64,000 nucleotides of DNA, from positions 16,053,388-16,117,387 of the forward strand of contig OZ035962.1 of the NCBI GenBank assembly GCA_964034945.1, in the 5' to 3' direction. The notes under the pieces were generated by a model. That model saw only the letters and a program-made list of their open reading frames with translations. It searched no databases and was not told where the DNA came from. The position numbers and the translations under genes are program-made. Below are positions 58,745-64,000 of this stretch, piece after piece; within the stretch, counting starts at the first letter, position 1, and every line of letters starts with the position of its first letter. This stretch comes from Chrysopilus asiliformis. Taxonomy: Eukaryota > Arthropoda > Insecta > Diptera > Rhagionidae.

Positions 58745-59135
58745 TTGAACCTACTTTTTAACTTTCCTCTTCTATAGAGTATTCGTGGCGGAGACCGACT
58801 CGATAACGGGGGCAGGCAGAAAATTTCTGATCAGGACAAAATCTGTTTCAGGCAAAATTATGAGGATCTCCGAATGGTCGAATTTTGCCCGTTCAAGAAC
58901 TTAGCCTAACCATTTAAGAGAAACGTATCTATACAAAATTTCAAGTCTCTAGCTCAATCCTTTCGAAAGTTATGGTGTTTGCAGATGGACAGACAGACAG
59001 ACAGAGGGACATGCGAAAATCAAAATGTTTTGTCATCCTTAACACTCTGGTGTAGTTCATTTTTCTATCCGATGAATGGTCCGATGTGTTATAAACGGTA
59101 TACTAAATCTAATATATCATATAGAGTATAAAAAT
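58745..59135. repeat. mini-me-like repeat, D end joined to A end
   Basis: Starts with the D terminus (CTTTCCTCTTCTATAGAGTA, 'gaccgactcg', 'aaatctgtttcaggcaaaattatgagga'). It then has the A-type core AAATTTCAAGTCTCTAGC, a short GACA run, 'actctggtgtagttcattttt' and 'gttataaacggtatactaaat'. Confidence 0.7.
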
Positions 59136-62049
59136 CCAGTAGAGGTAGTGATTTTTGAGAAATCTGTACCGCAGTCGAAAATTTTTGGGTTTCGAGATCA
59201 GTTTTCGCAGTGGTTAAGAAATAACAACACTAGGTTGCTTAATTCCGGGACAAAAGTTCAGTTCCCGACGCACAGTTCCCGACGCACGTGCCCAAATGAA
59301 GGACTGTTTCGGCCATTTCGGGGACGTATCAAAGATGGATTTATTATTCCAATTTTAAATAGGAAACGCAAAAAGCGTTTAAAATTATGCTAAAAATGTT
59401 CAAAAAACATTTTTTTTAATTGGAAAAAAAGACGTCAATTACAAATACGACAACAAAACGTTTACAGTGTTTACAATAATTTCTTTTAAACGAAAATGTT
59501 TTCCATTGCAAGGGAAATAACAACGTATGACTATAATTTATTAATGATACAGAAAAAAGGCGATTAAAATTGGCCTTTTTGGCTTAGAACAGCTGCAAAA
59601 TTAGCTAATTACGTCAACATTTTAACCGGCCTTTAATTGTCGTCCATCATCTATTACCATTAGTTAGCTCTAACTCTCTTAAACCGAATGACCACACCAT
59701 GCTTTTTAATTGAACAAATTTCAATCAGATATCCTTGAACTTGAATATGTATGATTCTATATAGTTTTCCGGATGGAGATAATCTTCATTTTAAATGGTT
59801 AGACTTTGTGTTTAAAAATTTAGTGCGCAATATTCTAATACGCCATTGAATACTCTTGAGTATTTATAGTATTTACTTGGAAAAAAAATAATGGAAGCAA
59901 TTTTTGCAGGAAAAACTAAATACCTTAAAAGATACGTGTCGCAAAAAAATTAATAAGGAATGTCTTGAAAATGTGTAGAAAACTGACAAAAATTCACAAT
60001 GGAAATACTTTCCGACACAAGTTTTTGTTTTTCGTCTGCACCGGAAGTTTGATGCCAATTGCAAATGCATCATGTCGATTTTTGTGGTTTTACAAAACGT
60101 GAAATTCAATTTTACATAATTTCAACTTATGAAATCATAGTAAATCTGAAGACGTGCAAAAATTCCTTAAAATTTTGATTACGACTAATGCTTGAATATG
60201 GAAAACTATCAATGAAATCACTACTAGGGGATATTGTTTCTCAGCAAATATTAACAATTTTGTTTATTTGTTAATATCTGTCAGACGTGAAGATCAAATT
60301 CTTCTTATTTGTTTGTTTTTTTGTGTTTTTCATTTGTCAATTCCATTAATACTTGCTGGTGACACCTTCAGACAAAATATATGCAAATGCGAGCGCCACT
60401 AAACGTCAGAGTCTAGGGTTCAATTTTAATGAGGTTTTAAAAAACTTTTTTCTTTTTTTTAATAATCTCTAAATTAGGTTTTTAATTACATTTTGCAGAT
60501 TAGGGACGTCGATGATAGAAGAAAAAATTGTTAGATAATTAAGAGTAATTGAATTGAAAATGAAATCAAGACTCCTGAATATTTTAAGTAGGTGTATAAG
60601 TTCAACAAGTTGAAATCATGTGTAGTTTTCATACTGTACATGCAACGTCTGAGATATAATTTACGAGTAATTTTTTTTATTTCCAAATGACCTAATTTGT
60701 ATGTTTCAGAGCTTCCTTGAAGTCTTCAGATATCATGCACCGGGGCTCAAATATAAAATTCCGAACTATTTCTTAATTTCAAGCATCTGTGTATTACATA
60801 AACATGCATAAATGCATGTTCGTCTGATGGTAGCAGTCGAAAAGGTTAAAAGAAATTACTATTTCTACTTTAAAAAAGGTCATTAACGAATAGTGCACTG
60901 AGAAGCTAAAATGCTTATGATTATGTGGAGCCTCTAAAATACCCGCATCTCAGGGAAAAGTTTTGCAATTTCTTCATTAAGATCTGATGAAACGTGAAAT
61001 TAAAAATCGAATACTTTATGGGAGAAATTTGTTGACTGTAATATATAATTAGAAGATACTTTTTTTTGAAAACCAGATGCAATTACATTAATTAGGTTTG
61101 TCAAGTCTTAATTAAATTATCTAAAAGGTTTGCCATAAAGCATTTACAAAAAAAAAAATCAATTTCAATAAAGAGTCTTAATTTCACTTAAAATTGCCTG
61201 TTACTGTTTTCTAGAAAATCTTTTGGGCCAATTTGCCCAACATTTTTGTTATGTTTTCCACGAAAAAAAATTTTTTTTCTTGAACCCGGTCAACATTTTC
61301 AATTTCGCGATTTTCCACGATACATTAAGTATTTCAGAGCATCGAGTGGAATCGCTAGACTGTTGCACTCCGTTGATATCTTACCAAACTTGCTTTAGGT
61401 AAAAGTTATCAACTAAAATGTCGTACATCGAAATTTATGTTAAAACTATTTTTTAAAAACATGAGAAAGAGATTTCTTTTATGACCCCAACTAAATTCTT
61501 GCATTATATTTTTAATGTTTAATTTTCGCATAAGTAGATTAAAAAGTTCACCATGGACAATGATATTTCATAGCCATTTCATAGCAAAATTTCACAGCAT
61601 AGTCAACTAATTGTAAGTGACAGGTTTTTAATACAATTTCTTAAAACTTGTTGATTTCTGTTCAACCAAGAATGTTAGCCGTAAGTAATTCAATTCAAAA
61701 AATTCAAAATTTTCACCTTGTTGGAATATGAATACATTCTGTGATGGCCTGCACGAGAAATCGTACTTTGGAGACGTTAATTAATCAACATTAAATAGTC
61801 AATTAAAATCAAGTAGCTTCTCTTTTTCTACTTTTTATTAAATATTCACAGGTGTGAAAATATGAAATTTAAATTTAAATGTGTGTAATAATAGACATTT
61901 TAAAGCCATGCACTATAATTACAGTTTTTATAGTTAATAGTGCCATTTTTCATGGGAAAATTATTATTAATTCGTTAATAAACGGTTATGCAGGGTTATA
62001 AAAAAGTTTAGTGGGGTTCTAAAAAATTAATTGTTTGATTTTTTTATTT
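59136..62049. other. AT-rich stretch, nothing recognised
   Basis: No coding or repeat-end signal seen. Confidence 0.55.
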
Positions 62050-62723
62050 GCCTCTTTTGTAAAGGGAAAGTATTGTATTCATGACGAAGACCGACTCGCG
62101 TATAGGGGACAGGTAGAAAATTTCTGATCAGACGAAATCCGTTTCAGGCAAAATTATGAGGATGTCCGTCCATCTGTCTGTCGGTCTATCCGTTTTTCGT
62201 ATCTAAAAAAACTCAAGGACGAGGAGCAAGTCACTTGAAATTTCTTATGAATGAATTTTACAAAAATCGTAGTTTTCTATCAACTTTTGGAAAAGTAATA
62301 GTAGCTATAACGGGTACAATTTTCCACAATTTTTTCCTAAAATTTTTGTTAAATACCGTTTTTTTAACATTTCTCAAAACCTATGCGCTTTTGGGAAAAA
62401 ATGAATACAACCAAATTCAAAGAATTTAAAATTTTCGTAACAGTTTTCGAGATATTAAAAAAAAAATTCAGTTTTTTGAAAATCTCTCGAAAACTGCACT
62501 TTTATGCCATCTTATCAAAAAAGTCTAAGAACAAAAGTTATTTAGAATATGATTCTACATAAAACTTCCATACATCAAAATCCGATTGGAATAAATTTTA
62601 AAAAATCTTATTGGAAAGTTTAACATCAAAGTGGAATTTTGGTACAACTGTTCGAATTTTGATACGAATATCACCATACGGGTTTTCAATAATTGCCAGA
62701 TTGGCAATTATAGCTTTTGTTAT
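62050..62723. repeat. mini-me-like repeat, chimera of D, C and B parts
   Basis: D terminus and 'gaccgactcg' block, a short GTCCATCTGTCTGTCGGTC array, C-type subunits ('cttgaaatttcttatgaatg', 'caaaacctatgcgcttttggg'), then the complete B-type end (CACCATACGGGTTTTCAATA...GGCAATTATAGCTTTTG). It serves as the uninterrupted reference for the insert at 29992. Confidence 0.7.
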
Positions 62724-63911
62724 GTTTCCTTTTACGGTTTTTAAGATATTTGAAAAAAATATTATTTTTTACATGAAACTAAATATTGCAGAGTACTGTT
62801 TTGTCTTGACCACAACTGCTTGTTTTATAGGAGCTATAGGCGTTAATATCTCCTGTCACACTAGGGCGTTTCCTTCTTCCCTTAAAAATGCGACCCATTT
62901 TATGGATGGCCCTTTAGATGTCAAATTCAAGTACCTACATATAACTCTCAGTTGAGGAGTGCTTAGTCCCGCTTTGGGATTTCGAGTCATGAGAGAAAGA
63001 AAATATTGTGAAAATCACCATCGTTCAGTGAAATTAAAGAAGTTTAATTTACGGACCATCCAAGCATCTTCCATCTGATGAATCTGCATTGATAGCGAAC
63101 ACAACAGTATTTATTTTACTTTTTTACAATCACTGGTTCATGAGATATAGCGGCTTAAGCAATCACGAACAAACCAGTGTCCTGCGACTCTTGATAAACA
63201 CTGTAACATTAAAGTCAAGCAATTTTATTTAAAACAAACATTCATCTCTTCAACTATTTTCGAAAAAATTACATTACTTACCACGCGTTTAATTACGGTT
63301 AGCATTTCGAAACCACGAAATTGACTAACATCAAATTTTTGCATATCTGCTTCAAGATGAAATTTTAAGATACTCGCTTCTTTTCATCAGTTTCTCTAAG
63401 ATTGGTAAATGACAAATCTCGACTCAGGTCGATGCGCCAATTTAAAGTAAAGCATTTAAAAATTGAGCAAAAACGCCTTTTCTTTAATATTTACTTTCCA
63501 GACAGTTTTAGGCAGATAATCTCGGTACGCACCGTTGTCACATTAAATGTAATTTGATTGCAGCGAAAATAAATTTGTCGGGTAGTTCGTAACATACTTA
63601 ATAAGACCGTCACCAGCAATTAAATTTTTCTTAATAGCATATGTGTAACCCTATCCAACAATGTTACAAGTCACTTTATTGAGGTATAAATATGCTCTTG
63701 ACTAAACATAACAGCAACAGTTTCCACCTAGTTTCATTCAAATGTTGGCAGAAGTAGCATCAGTTTATTACACTGAGAAAATCGTTTGTTGGAAAGTGTT
63801 TAGGAACAATGTTTTTTTTAATATTTAGACGTTTAATAGTAGTTATTATTTACATAAAAAATACAGGTTTAGAGGCAATGTTAATGATTATTCATGGAAT
63901 CTATTCATTTT
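62724..63911. other. AT-rich stretch, nothing recognised
   Basis: No coding or repeat-end signal seen. Confidence 0.5.
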
Positions 63912-64000
63912 TATACCCGTATGGTGAAACCAAAGGGTATATTAACTTTGCCTTACCGTTTGTAACGCCAAGATCCCGTCATCGCACAAAAAAATGAATT
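63912..64000. repeat. mini-me-like repeat, variant B, cut by the window end
   Basis: TATACCCGTATGGTGAAACC and the following 70 bp are almost identical to 29239-29330. Confidence 0.85.

Overview
The window looks like AT-rich, repeat-dominated nuclear DNA from an insect, most likely a dipteran. The evidence is a mariner of the irritans type, many short interspersed repeats built around GTCC/GTCT (GTCY) arrays that resemble the dipteran mini-me / DINE-1 class, Helitron ends, and TTAA-, TA- and TWA-flanked non-autonomous DNA transposons. The species cannot be named from the sequence. I find no host protein-coding exon, rRNA, canonical tRNA or CRISPR that I can support. Nearly every open reading frame over 60 codons is chance, lies in a repeat array, or is a transposon remnant.

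Layout. 1-715: mini-me-like repeat. 2050-2876: repeat ending in a Helitron-type 5' terminus. 5398-6302: mariner with perfect 30-bp ends and an internally deleted transposase gene. 6626-7835: mini-me split by a 703-bp element flanked by 13-bp direct repeats. 9493-9710: piggyBac-type MITE. 9965-10960: mini-me variant with a long hairpin. 11613-13143: hAT-type element (8-bp duplication) holding a PIF/Harbinger element (TTA duplication) that keeps stubs of both of its genes. 14862-15379: Helitron. 19013-20169: probable Helitron split by a TIR element with a tRNA-like core; a second copy of that TIR element (40011-40592) sits inside a piggyBac-type MITE (39912-40728). 21475-24771: more nested repeats. 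26095-26948: TIR element with a nested MITE. 29239-30218: mini-me with a 302-bp GTCY array and a solo-LTR-like insert. 30408-31388: three small MITEs. 36762-37145: near-perfect 384-bp hairpin. 37199-37792: inverted mini-me. 41657-42521: Helitron. 42553-42645 and 45024-45227: pogo-like ends. 47004-47388: TAA-flanked MITE inside a mini-me. 52293-52400: LINE ORF2 fragment. 52563-52834: TIR element. 55776-55940: foldback. 58745-59135, 62050-62723 and 63912-64000: further mini-me copies.

The recognisable coding remnants all belong to transposable elements (mariner transposase, Harbinger transposase and its MADF partner, a LINE zinc knuckle, two stubs of an unknown protein). None is intact. The window is best read as intergenic or intronic DNA built by repeated rounds of non-autonomous element insertion. 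The nestings give a partial order of events: mini-me and piggyBac-type copies first, then hAT, Helitron and Harbinger insertions, then the CAC-ended TIR family, with the 36762-37145 hairpin and the mariner looking young. The stretches between elements are AT-rich DNA in which I see nothing definable.
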